Assembly (NCBI GenBank): GCA_903858015.1
Contig: CAIOGZ010000026.1
Coordinates: 1-32,481, forward strand
Reading direction: 5' to 3'
Origin: an uncultured cyanobacterium
GTDB lineage: Bacteria; Cyanobacteriota; Cyanobacteriia; PCC-6307; Cyanobiaceae
Length of the DNA: 32,481 bases
Positions 1-6,840 of this stretch are shown here, piece after piece. Made by a program: the position numbers and the translations under genes. The first letter of the stretch is position 1. Each line of letters begins with the position of its first letter. The notes under the pieces were generated by a model that was not told the DNA's origin, ran no database searches, and was given only the letters and a program-made list of their open reading frames with translations.

Positions 1-211
1 CTTGGGTGGTCAGGCTGCGGTGCCTGTAACCGTTGCGGTAGCCGTGCCGCTCCTCGGTGCGCTCGTGCCGGTCGGCACCGATCACAGCGGCGACCTCCAG
101 CTCAATGAGCTGCTGCAGGCCGTGGCGTGCCAGCTCGGGGATTAGCTCACCGGCAGTGCTGCCATCCAGTAGCGATGCCAGCTCAGGTGCGGCACAATGG
201 GTCTTGGGCAT
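1..211 (-). CDS. IS256-family transposase, N-terminal part (cut by window edge)
   Basis: Reading from the ATG at 209-211 the frame gives MPKTHCAAPELAS and continues to the window edge without a stop. Recognisable IS256/mutator transposase features follow: an ELARHGLQQLIELEVAAVIG-like stretch and then ERHGYRNGYRHR, a hallmark of the family's N-terminal region just before the catalytic DDE core. About 70 residues are visible of the usual roughly 400. The protein would catalyse copy-out transposition of the insertion sequence. The DDE residues lie outside the window, so activity cannot be judged. The adjacent AT-rich island suggests the IS sits at an insertion hotspot. Family call is confident; completeness is unknown. 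Confidence 0.85.
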   Translation of the reverse strand, partial: MPKTHCAAPELASLLDGSTAGELIPELARHGLQQLIELEVAAVIGADRHERTEERHGYRNGYRHRSLTTQ

Positions 212-335
212 GGTTCGTCTGGTTGAGGTGGTACTCGAACCAGGGAAACGGACCTGCCCACCTCTTGCAACACCAGCCGGAGCCAGTCGCCTGAGATGCT
301 CCCCCCAAGCTGGCTAAGCCGGCATGGGGGGCCGG

Positions 336-370
336 GGGATTTACACCACTTCAGGGGACGCCAGCTTCTC
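336..370. repeat. Putative IS256 terminal inverted repeat
   Basis: A GGGATTTACACCACTTC-type sequence lies upstream of the transposase start, in the position and style of IS256-family ends. The partner repeat is not in the window, so this is an inference from resemblance and location only. Confidence 0.35.
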
Positions 371-456
371 GGAACCTCCCAATGCATAGTTAGCTTTGCA
401 ACGGCATGAGTGCCGACCTGATCCGGTTCTTCCCCGATTCACTACTTTGATTAAAC

Positions 457-1212
457 ATGGCTTGCAGACTTTGCCAAAGAAATAGTGACTTGTGCAGATC
501 TCACATCATATCGGAAGCTTTCTACGAAGGTGTTTATGATGCAAAGCATAGAGCATTACCCGTCTCGATGAATGATTCGAAACTCAAATTTATTCAGAAC
601 GGCTTTAAAGAAAAGCTGCTCTGCGGAGATTGCGAACAAAGACTATCAAGATGGGAGTCTGTCTTGAAAGAGACTCTAGTTGACATTGGAAATAAAACGA
701 GCACGTCTTTGTCCATAGATATCCTAGGCAAAGAATTCTTCAGAGTCAAATGCATTAGATACAAAGAATTTAAACTCGCAATCCTTTCCATCATATGGCG
801 CATGTCAATTGCATCTGATCCATTTTTTGAATCTTACAAACTAGGTATATACGAAGAGAAGTTAAGGCTGGTGTTGCTTTCAGGGAAAGTTCCCGATGAA
901 AAGAAGTTTCCAATCATGGTCTCTAGATATGAGCTTGATGGAGTCTTTGACCCAGGCATGGTCATGGGATATCCCCCCGGTAAACACGAGCGTTTATTCA
1001 CTGTGCAAAGTTTTATCATTTGGGGTCATTGTTTTACTGTTTTTATGAATGATAAGATCTTCCCAAAAGTTTCTATTGAGTGTTTTCTGAGAGATTCTGG
1101 CGTGTTATACATTGATGTATGTAGCCTTGTTGAATTGGCATCTCCTGAAAGTATTTTGTCAAAAATATATGATGAGAAAGTTCAGAGTATGTATGCAAAG
1201 ATGCATCCATGA
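457..1212 (+). CDS. Zinc-finger (treble-clef/HNH-like) protein, function unknown
   Basis: 251 aa. The N-terminus carries paired cysteines C3-x2-C6, then C13-R-S-H16 within a CRSHIISEAFY motif, and a second pair C56-x2-C59-E. This CxxC...SHI.E...CxxCE pattern is typical of small HNH/treble-clef proteins found in variable, defence-rich bacterial loci. The metal-binding half (residues 1-70) is followed by a mixed alpha/beta region with no recognised motif. The gene is strikingly AT-rich compared with the GC-rich neighbourhood and uses rare A/T-ending codons, which points to recent transfer. No good Shine-Dalgarno is visible before the ATG. It sits beside an IS256 end and a broken HNH-family gene. 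Nuclease activity is possible but not shown. Confidence 0.7.
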   Translation: MACRLCQRNSDLCRSHIISEAFYEGVYDAKHRALPVSMNDSKLKFIQNGFKEKLLCGDCEQRLSRWESVLKETLVDIGNKTSTSLSIDILGKEFFRVKCIRYKEFKLAILSIIWRMSIASDPFFESYKLGIYEEKLRLVLLSGKVPDEKKFPIMVSRYELDGVFDPGMVMGYPPGKHERLFTVQSFIIWGHCFTVFMNDKIFPKVSIECFLRDSGVLYIDVCSLVELASPESILSKIYDEKVQSMYAKMHP

Positions 1213-1316
1213 GATGGACAACTACCAAGCCTCTGCCGTGTTACTGGAATCTTGCTTCTTGTGCTGCAACATAAATCATGATCTTTGCGAACGAACTTTA
1301 GCTGCACGTTGACGAC

Positions 1317-1846
1317 ATGAATAATGATACTCTGAGGTGTGTGTATTGAAGCATGCCTTCAGAAGTTACACGAGACCATGTACCTTCCAAATGCTTTTTC
1401 CAAAGCCAAGACCATCAGATTTTATAACAGTTTCATCCTGCAAGCATTGTATCATATCATGTTCTAAAGATGAAGAGTTCTTCTTGGTCTCATTAATGTT
1501 TGGAGATACAGGCCTGAAAGACACGGGCAAAGCGATGTGGAATTCTCGACTTCCTGGAATGCTAAAGCGGCATCGAGGGGTTAGATTGGCAATCACTAAA
1601 AGGATAAGTGAGATTAATCTCACTTATCCTGCGGGGCTTTACCTTGGTAGAAGACTTGCTCAGAAAGGAGACTACCCACGGCTTGACAGAGTAGTGCTAA
1701 AGATTATCAGAGGCCTTTATTTCCTCGAGTTCAGCGCTTCCTTAAGCCAGAATGCATCTGTTCAATGCAAATGGCTAAATATGCCGACTCTTACAAAGGA
1801 GACAAAAACATTTTTGCAGCATACACGATTAGGCAAGCACGGGTGA
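1317..1846 (+). pseudogene. Broken HNH-endonuclease-like gene (nonsense plus frameshift)
   Basis: From ATG 1317 the frame reads MNNDTLRCVY then a TGA at 1347-1349, exactly where the second cysteine of a CxxC zinc pair is expected. Read-through gives SMPSEVTRDHVPSKCFF, then the frame must shift by one base at about 1393-1400 (a T/C run) to continue as PKPRPSDFITVSSCKHC. The downstream part, with C-x2-C, SKDEEFF, PAGLYLGRR and RLDRVVLKIIRGLYF, matches a widespread HNH-type family that normally begins CxxC...EHVPPKxLFPKPRP. Two independent lesions make a sequencing error less likely, though they are unverified. The stretch is AT-rich like the preceding gene, so both probably arrived together. 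Confidence 0.75.
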
Positions 1847-2002
1847 CCAGGAGTATTTGATACAAGGTTGCATATGTTCCTGAACATCGTGACAAGACAA
1901 TGTGGTTTCTCTTGTTCTTTGATCGTGCTCTGAGGTGGGGTACCACTGGGACATGGGAGGAATAGCCTTTCAGAATAACTTACTGAATCGCAGGGCGCTT
2001 GC

Positions 2003-2599
2003 CTACAGATTAACTTTTGTAGTCAGGTTCTCGTGATAGAGGCTTATAGATTCTAGGCTAGAAATCAACGTCCTGTAGGCTGATCTGTCCATTTTTACGG
2101 CATCTTTGAAATTCTTGGTTGAAAAGCTAACAACCAGATGCAGAAGGCGGGTTCGTTGGCTATTGCCTATGCCGAGATTCTTGCCCGCTTCTGATCTGGA
2201 GTATTGGACTTGCTGAACGATGGTCGCAGACGTACTCGACCCGTTGAACTTCCTCACATGATACTTCGACCTTGAGCTTTGCGCCCCACTTGAGACTGAA
2301 CACTCTGGAGGGGCGCTGTTCCTGAGAGCTGGCTCGGCCAATGCAGGCCCCCCGCCTCCCCCTGTCTTGCTCCAGTCGAGCGAGCCGCGATCGGCCACGA
2401 ATGTGAAGCTCAACTCCTGGAGCCTCATGCAGTAGCCGGCAGATTGAGGACTCCTGCTCCGCCAGCGCCCGTCCCAGCCAGCTTGCAAAACGGTCGCAAC
2501 CGCTACGATCAACTCCTCACCTGTTTCCCCCAACGCTACTAAGACGGCCAAAACAATAGAAAATAATCCTAAAGCCTCTGCTGCACTTCCCGCCGCCAC
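2003..2599 (-). CDS. Hypothetical protein with N-terminal hydrophobic segment
   Basis: 198 aa from a GTG at 2597-2599. Residues about 8-27 are hydrophobic (LGLFSIVLAVLVALG) and could be a signal anchor. A Gly/Pro-rich stretch follows near residues 80-95, then a basic, Ser/Thr-rich C-terminal half with no motif I recognise. Codon composition changes from GC-rich at the start to more AT-rich at the 3' end, as if it straddles the edge of the AT-rich island. No clear ribosome-binding site is seen. It is divergent from the gene at 2795, with palindromic sites between them. It could be a real small membrane-anchored protein or a fortuitous frame. Confidence 0.4.
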   Translation of the reverse strand: MAAGSAAEALGLFSIVLAVLVALGETGEELIVAVATVLQAGWDGRWRSRSPQSAGYCMRLQELSFTFVADRGSLDWSKTGGGGGPALAEPALRNSAPPECSVSSGAQSSRSKYHVRKFNGSSTSATIVQQVQYSRSEAGKNLGIGNSQRTRLLHLVVSFSTKNFKDAVKMDRSAYRTLISSLESISLYHENLTTKVNL

Positions 2600-2643
2600 T
2601 TAGCCCGACCCACGCCCTAAATACCCTGCCCCCACTGCAGCAC

Positions 2644-2724
2644 CCCACACCTGTGGCCGCATCCATCCCACAAATGTGGCAGCCTCCAGCCCATAACCGT
2701 GGCCTCCATTCCCCACACCTATCC
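2644..2724. promoter_or_regulatory. Array of palindromic operator-like sites, 23-bp spacing
   Basis: Two perfect inverted repeats, CCACA-cc-TGTGG (2645-2656) and CCACA-aa-TGTGG (2668-2679), are followed by a degenerate copy CCATA-ac-CGTGG (2691-2702) and a left half-site CCACA (2713-2717). Left arms start at 2645, 2668, 2691 and 2713, so the sites fall about two helical turns apart on one DNA face. They lie in the spacer between divergent genes at 2599 (minus) and 2795 (plus), which suits cooperative binding by a dimeric regulator. The regulator is unknown. Confidence 0.5.
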
Positions 2725-2794
2725 CTAACCAACGACTTGCCAATCAGCGGGTATTTACCTGAACTAAGCCGGTCCCCCTGCACTGCACCAGCCC

Positions 2795-3220
2795 ATGGTC
2801 GCCAATGCACTGATCACCGCCGATCCCAACCCCGCCGCCCTGGCCGAGGCTTGTCTGCGCGGCTGCTGGATCCCGCTGCCGCTGCAACCGTTGGAGGCGT
2901 TCAGCCTCTCCCACTTGGTGATTCTGTCGCCGGGCTGCCGTGCGATCGAGGCGATGGGGCCGATCCACAGCTTCCGCTGCTCGGACCCTGGCGATGGCCA
3001 GCTCCTGTGGCTGCCGTTGCTGCAGGGCCGGCGGCGGCTGCGCCATCCAATTGCGCTGGGGGCTGGGCCGCTGCTGGAGCCCTGGCTACCGCGCCATGGG
3101 CTGCAGTGGCAGCGGTTGCCGGTGCAGGAGTTGTTGGTGGCTGAATCGGTGCAGCAGCTGCTCAGCGAACAGCAGGGGCTGGGCAGGGGCGGTAGCGGCG
3201 ATCCAGTTCCTGCCGCGTGA
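2795..3220 (+). CDS. Hypothetical protein
   Basis: 141 aa, beginning MVANALITADPNPAAL. It is rich in Leu, Gly and Trp with alternating hydrophobic segments (LSHLVILSPGCRAIEAMGP) and reads like a small globular protein. I do not recognise a family. It is convergent with the LuxR-type regulator and overlaps its 3' end by 59 bases (3162-3220). The operator-like palindromes at 2644-2724 sit just upstream and could control it. The GC-rich, C/G-ending codon use matches the host-like parts of the window. Confidence 0.55.
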   Translation: MVANALITADPNPAALAEACLRGCWIPLPLQPLEAFSLSHLVILSPGCRAIEAMGPIHSFRCSDPGDGQLLWLPLLQGRRRLRHPIALGAGPLLEPWLPRHGLQWQRLPVQELLVAESVQQLLSEQQGLGRGGSGDPVPAA

Positions 3221-4049
3221 TCAAGCCGTGGCTGAGGCACCAGCCCACCGCCTGGGCCCGATCGCGCACGCCGATGCGTTGGTAGGCCTGGCTGAGGTAG
3301 CGCCGCACCGTGTCGGCGCGAATCGCCAGCCGGCTGGCAATTTCGATGGCGTTATAGCCCTGGCCCACCAGCTGCAACAGCTGCCGCTCCCGCGAGGGCA
3401 ACAGCTGGGGATCGCCCTGGCCGCTGATGGCGGCGGTGGCGGCGGGTTGGAGCAGCCGGTCCACGAACAACGGATCGAGGCTGGCGATTGAGCCGCTGGC
3501 GGCGGCAATCGCGGCATTGAGCCGCTCGCCATCAAACGCCTCCAGCCGCCCCAGGGACTGCACGCCGGCCTGGAGCAGGGCCCCCAAGCGCTGCGGTTCC
3601 ACGTCGTCCTCCAAAAACACCGCCACCCGCAGCGGCTGGGGGCCGAGTTGCTGGCGCAGCGTGGTGATCAGCTCCAGGGCTGAACCATCGGGCAGGCCGT
3701 CGGTGGCGATCAACAGCACCGGCTCGCGGCGCCCGGCCAGGCCCGAGAGCAGGCGGCCGACGCTTCTGCCTTGGTGGCGCAGCCCCGGCTGCAGCGACAA
3801 CACCGCCGCCAGGAATAGGGCACTGCCGCTGCAGGCCGCCAAGGACCAAAACGCCGAGCGTTCCTGTGCAGGGGTGAGGAGAAGTCTGGAGGTGTCTGCA
3901 GAAGCTGGGCTGAACACTGAGTGCAAAAAAGCTAGCCAAGTTTGTAGCAGTCGATTAGCGCCGCTGCCAGCTCGGTTCGCTTCAATCGGCCGCTGGCGGC
4001 AAGATCTAACGCTTCTCCAAGGCGATTGCTCTAGTCCCAGCCGCTGCAC
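3162..4049 (-). CDS. LuxR/NarL-type DNA-binding response regulator
   Basis: 295 aa from the first ATG. Residues about 217-277 form a LuxR helix-turn-helix: LLPSRERQLLQLVGQGY, then IEIASRLAIRADTVRRYLSQ, then YQRIGVRDRAQAVGW. Upstream (about 108-190) is a receiver-like fold with LLIATDGLPDGSALELI, resembling the phosphoacceptor segment, though the full acidic pocket cannot be confirmed. Residues 67-90 are hydrophobic. The first 40-55 residues are low in quality and the true start may be a downstream GTG or TTG before LTPAQERSAFW. It would regulate transcription in response to an unknown signal. It lies downstream of, and in the same direction as, the sigma factor gene. Confidence 0.75.
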   Translation of the reverse strand: MQRLGLEQSPWRSVRSCRQRPIEANRAGSGANRLLQTWLAFLHSVFSPASADTSRLLLTPAQERSAFWSLAACSGSALFLAAVLSLQPGLRHQGRSVGRLLSGLAGRREPVLLIATDGLPDGSALELITTLRQQLGPQPLRVAVFLEDDVEPQRLGALLQAGVQSLGRLEAFDGERLNAAIAAASGSIASLDPLFVDRLLQPAATAAISGQGDPQLLPSRERQLLQLVGQGYNAIEIASRLAIRADTVRRYLSQAYQRIGVRDRAQAVGWCLSHGLITRQELDRRYRPCPAPAVR

Positions 4050-4191
4050 TGAAAAGCACCGCAGCGCAACCGATCTGCCGCTTCTGAGCGCAGGTCTGCA
4101 CCAGCAGTACGGCCCTCTTCAGCTGCTCTGGGGCGCTAATGGATTTGCAGCTGTTGTTCTGTTGAGTGCTGCGGCTGTTGCAACGACCCTT

Positions 4192-4261
4192 GGCTAGTTG
4201 GCGGGTGCGGTTACGCAGCCATTGGGCATGCTGGCGTGTGCGGTTATGGCGCCAACTAGCC
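4192..4261. repeat. 12-bp perfect inverted repeat enclosing short direct repeats
   Basis: GGCTAGTTGGCG (4192-4203) is the exact reverse complement of CGCCAACTAGCC (4250-4261), with a 46-base loop. Inside the loop, TGCGGTTACG and TGCGGTTATG are near-identical direct repeats. It lies between the sigma gene's stop and the regulator's start on the minus strand, so it could be a structured leader or an attenuator. No U-run follows, so it is not an ordinary terminator. Confidence 0.4.
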
Positions 4262-4298
4262 CAACTGGCGGCGGCCGGCCCATGCCAACCCTTGCTGC

Positions 4299-5417
4299 TC
4301 ACAACGCACCCAACTCCCTGGCGCCCGCCCGCAGCGCCTCCAGCGCTTGCTGCTCCAGCTGCTCCTGTTGCTCCGGCGAAAGCCCCATCAGCTTTTTGAT
4401 TTGGCGCTCGGTGAGGGGGGACTCGCGCAGGTAGCGGTGCCAGAGCAGCCGCCGCTGAACCGGGCTTAGCCGCTGCAGCAACAGCGGCAATAATGAGCGT
4501 TGCGGGTCGCTGCCATCGGCGGCACAGCTCGCGTAGACGGCGGCTGCATCGGGGAAGTCCGCCTGGCGGATCACGCAGTCGTAGCGGGCTACGTCAGCGA
4601 GGCGGGGATCGGCGATGCGATCCAGCAACGGTTGCCCTTCGGCTTCGCCATCGCTGCCGCTGGGCCGGTCCAGCTCCACGGTGGCGGTGCAGCGCCAGAT
4701 CTGGAGCAACTCCTGCAGCTGCGTCTCCTGCACCGGGGTGTTGCGGGGTCCGCAGCGCTGCGCCAACCAGCCCAAGCTGGGGCGGTGGCCACCATGGGCC
4801 TGCTGTTCGGCCATCAGTCGCAGGGCCCGCAGCACCAGCGCCGCCTTGTCGTGGGGCAGGCGGATCATGCGGCGCCCCCGCCGCTCGTGCTCGGAAAAAC
4901 CGCGCCGCACCCAGAAGCTGGCGTAGGTGGAGAAGCGGTAGCCGCGGCTGGGGTCGTACTTCTCCGCCGCCCGTACCAGGGCGATCGCCGCCTCCTGGAA
5001 GGCATCGGCGGTGCCCTCATCGCTGGGCGGCAGGGAGCTGCGGTGGCGGTTCCAGGTGTGGCTGATCAGGCGGAGGTTGTGGCGCACCAGTTGGTCGCGG
5101 GCCCGCAATGCCCGGCGCCGCATCGGTTCTGGAGCGTGCTCGGGGCCACCGGGATGGCCCTGCCAGGTGCGGATGCGGCGGGCGAGTTCCAACACCGTGC
5201 GCTCCGGTAACGGCTGCAGGCGGTTGCAGCTGGCCAGCCAGGCCTGCACCGATGGGGCCATGCCGGCTGCCGCCGGGGTCGCAGCCAGAGCAAGCGTGGG
5301 GGAGGTGTGGGCTGGAGCGGCTGGAGCACTGCGGCGGGCGAGGCGACAAGGGGCCATGGCGGCAACGTCCGCCGGTGGCGGTACGGGAACTAACAGCACT
5401 GATCCTGCAGATCTCAA
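4299..5417 (-). CDS. Divergent sigma-70 family RNA polymerase sigma factor
   Basis: 372 aa. Region 2 is clear: NLRLISHTWNRH, then FQEAAIALVRAAEKYDPSRG, then RFSTYASFWVRRGFSEHE and IRLP, corresponding to regions 2.1-2.4 and the start of region 3. A region 4-like helix pair is present near the C-terminus (LSPVQRRLLWHRYL ... ALEALR), but the recognition helix reads LSPEQQEQLE where housekeeping sigma has VTRERVRQIE. The basic DNA-contacting residues are therefore replaced by Gln and Glu. The first about 50 residues are Pro/Ala-rich and the real start may be a later Met, for example MAPSVQAWL. It is probably an alternative (group 2/3-like) sigma factor directing RNA polymerase to special promoters, perhaps with weak -35 dependence. 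The spacer 5418-5615 upstream holds no gene. Confidence 0.8.
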   Translation of the reverse strand: MRSAGSVLLVPVPPPADVAAMAPCRLARRSAPAAPAHTSPTLALAATPAAAGMAPSVQAWLASCNRLQPLPERTVLELARRIRTWQGHPGGPEHAPEPMRRRALRARDQLVRHNLRLISHTWNRHRSSLPPSDEGTADAFQEAAIALVRAAEKYDPSRGYRFSTYASFWVRRGFSEHERRGRRMIRLPHDKAALVLRALRLMAEQQAHGGHRPSLGWLAQRCGPRNTPVQETQLQELLQIWRCTATVELDRPSGSDGEAEGQPLLDRIADPRLADVARYDCVIRQADFPDAAAVYASCAADGSDPQRSLLPLLLQRLSPVQRRLLWHRYLRESPLTERQIKKLMGLSPEQQEQLEQQALEALRAGARELGAL

Positions 5418-5615
5418 CTCAGATCGGCAAGGGGCTGTCGTCGCCGCTTGTGCGGCTTTCCTGGCCTAGTAGCCGGCGGTTTGAACTGCTGCGCGGGGGG
5501 GTCTGCAGGGGCGCCGTGGAGGAGCACAGGCGGACGCTCCTGAGCCGTTGCTGGCCTGCTGCAGACCCGTTGGCGGGGCCCTCGCTGCCTGCTTTGACAA
5601 GGCTCCAGGAACCGT

Positions 5616-6692
5616 TCAGGGCTTGCTCGGTTGGCGCCGCCCTTTGGCCGTCCCCCCTGCTGGCGGCTGGGGTTTGCCCGCCTGCTTGGCGCCGCCTTTG
5701 GCCTGGCCTGGCGCGGCCGGCGGGGTTCGCCGCTTGGCGGGCGGTGCGGCTGGTGCTTCGGCGTCTGGCTCGGCGGCGGGCACGGTGTCTCCAGGAGCTT
5801 CTGCCGCATTCGCGGGCCCGGCGGGCGGGGTGGAAGGCTTGGCGCGTTTGCTACGGATCGGCGTCACCTGTGCGGCGGACTTGCTGGCGCTGTTGGCCTT
5901 GGCCGTGGCGGCGTTGGCGTTGGCGTTGGCGACCGCCAGCAGTTCATCGGCCAGGGCCCAGGGGTCGCTCGGGCGCTCCAGCACCGCCGCCGCCACGATC
6001 GCGATTCGCTCCCAGTCGGCGGTTAGCTGCTTGGCGCTGTAGTCCTCCAGGCCGCCGATCACCCGCACCAGCCGCTCGGCGCCGGCCTTCTCCCCCGGCC
6101 AGGCCAGCTGCACCCGCCGCGTCGCTGCCCGAAAGCCAAGCCCACGGGCACTCAGGGCCGCATCGAACCACTCGCCGATCAGCCCCGCCAACAACCCCGC
6201 CTGCTCGGCGCTGAGGCTGCGGGGTTGGGCGATCGGCAGCCGCAGATAGCCCAAATAGATCGCCATCAATGCCCCGTTGCCCAACGGCTCCTGGCTGATC
6301 GGATCCAGCAACGGCTGGTAGGCATTCAAAATTGCGCTCAGCCGGGGCGTCAGCGGCGCCGTACCCAGCTCCGCCAACAGTTCCGGCCGGTGCCGCTGCA
6401 CCCAGGCCGCCTGGTTGATCCGCCCCAGGGCATCGACCGCCTTGGTGCCCAGCATCCGCACCTTGTTGTTGCGCATGTGCGAAATCTGCGAGGTGTGCAG
6501 GTTGCCCGGCTCGTTGCAGGCCCAATCGGCCAGCTCACTGAGCTGCGGATGGCTCACGTAGCGCAACAGGAACAGCAACGCCTCACTGAAGTGCTGCCGC
6601 CCCGCCTCGCGGCGCCCGCTGCCGGCGGCCTGCAACAGCTGCCGATCGGGCAGAAACGGCGGCCAGGGCGGGGCGGGTTCGACGAGCTGCAT
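5616..6692 (-). CDS. Hypothetical protein with disordered Ala/Pro/Lys tail
   Basis: 358 aa from ATG 6690-6692. The N-terminal roughly 240 residues look folded and helical: HFSEALLFLLRYVSHPQLSE, HMRNNKVRMLGTKAVDALG, and ERLVRVIGGLEDYSAKQLT. The last 110 residues are low-complexity and basic (AANANANAATAKANS and Pro/Ala/Lys repeats), typical of a flexible nucleic-acid-binding tail. I do not recognise a family. It is divergent from the initiator-like gene at 6841 and shares a 148-base intergenic region, so a role in regulating or assisting that replication cassette is possible but unproven. Confidence 0.65.
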   Translation of the reverse strand: MQLVEPAPPWPPFLPDRQLLQAAGSGRREAGRQHFSEALLFLLRYVSHPQLSELADWACNEPGNLHTSQISHMRNNKVRMLGTKAVDALGRINQAAWVQRHRPELLAELGTAPLTPRLSAILNAYQPLLDPISQEPLGNGALMAIYLGYLRLPIAQPRSLSAEQAGLLAGLIGEWFDAALSARGLGFRAATRRVQLAWPGEKAGAERLVRVIGGLEDYSAKQLTADWERIAIVAAAVLERPSDPWALADELLAVANANANAATAKANSASKSAAQVTPIRSKRAKPSTPPAGPANAAEAPGDTVPAAEPDAEAPAAPPAKRRTPPAAPGQAKGGAKQAGKPQPPAGGTAKGRRQPSKP

Positions 6693-6840
6693 GGCGGTTG
6701 GATGTAGGGGTGCGTATAGAGATCATGGCGCGGCTGGTGGGCTTTGGCATAGGAGTGATCCAGATCAGCTTCTGTGCTGCTTCCTGGTTTTCTCTGATTA
6801 GCCTGTCGCACACCCGATCGCACCCAGGCTGCCCCTGACC

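Larger units (their letters stand above)
1..370 (-). mobile_element. End of an IS256-type insertion sequence
   Basis: The transposase reading frame starts at 211 and about 125-160 bases of leader follow to a probable terminal inverted repeat around 336-370. On the minus strand that stretch contains GTGGTGTAAATCCCC, resembling the TGTAAA-containing tips of IS256-family elements. The exact boundary and target duplication cannot be fixed because the other end is outside the window. The 212-335 stretch shows no gene. Confidence 0.5.

Noticed and set aside
4006..4302. 98-residue basic frame coupled to the sigma stop by GTGA
   Set aside because: Composition is biased (Arg/Gln/Asn), it overlaps the regulator start, and the DNA is dominated by inverted and direct repeats; kept only as a low-interest observation.
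5108..6214. 368-residue plus-strand frame opposite the sigma factor and hypothetical protein genes
   Set aside because: Arg/Ala/Pro-rich composition typical of antisense frames in GC-rich DNA; it straddles two well-supported minus-strand genes.
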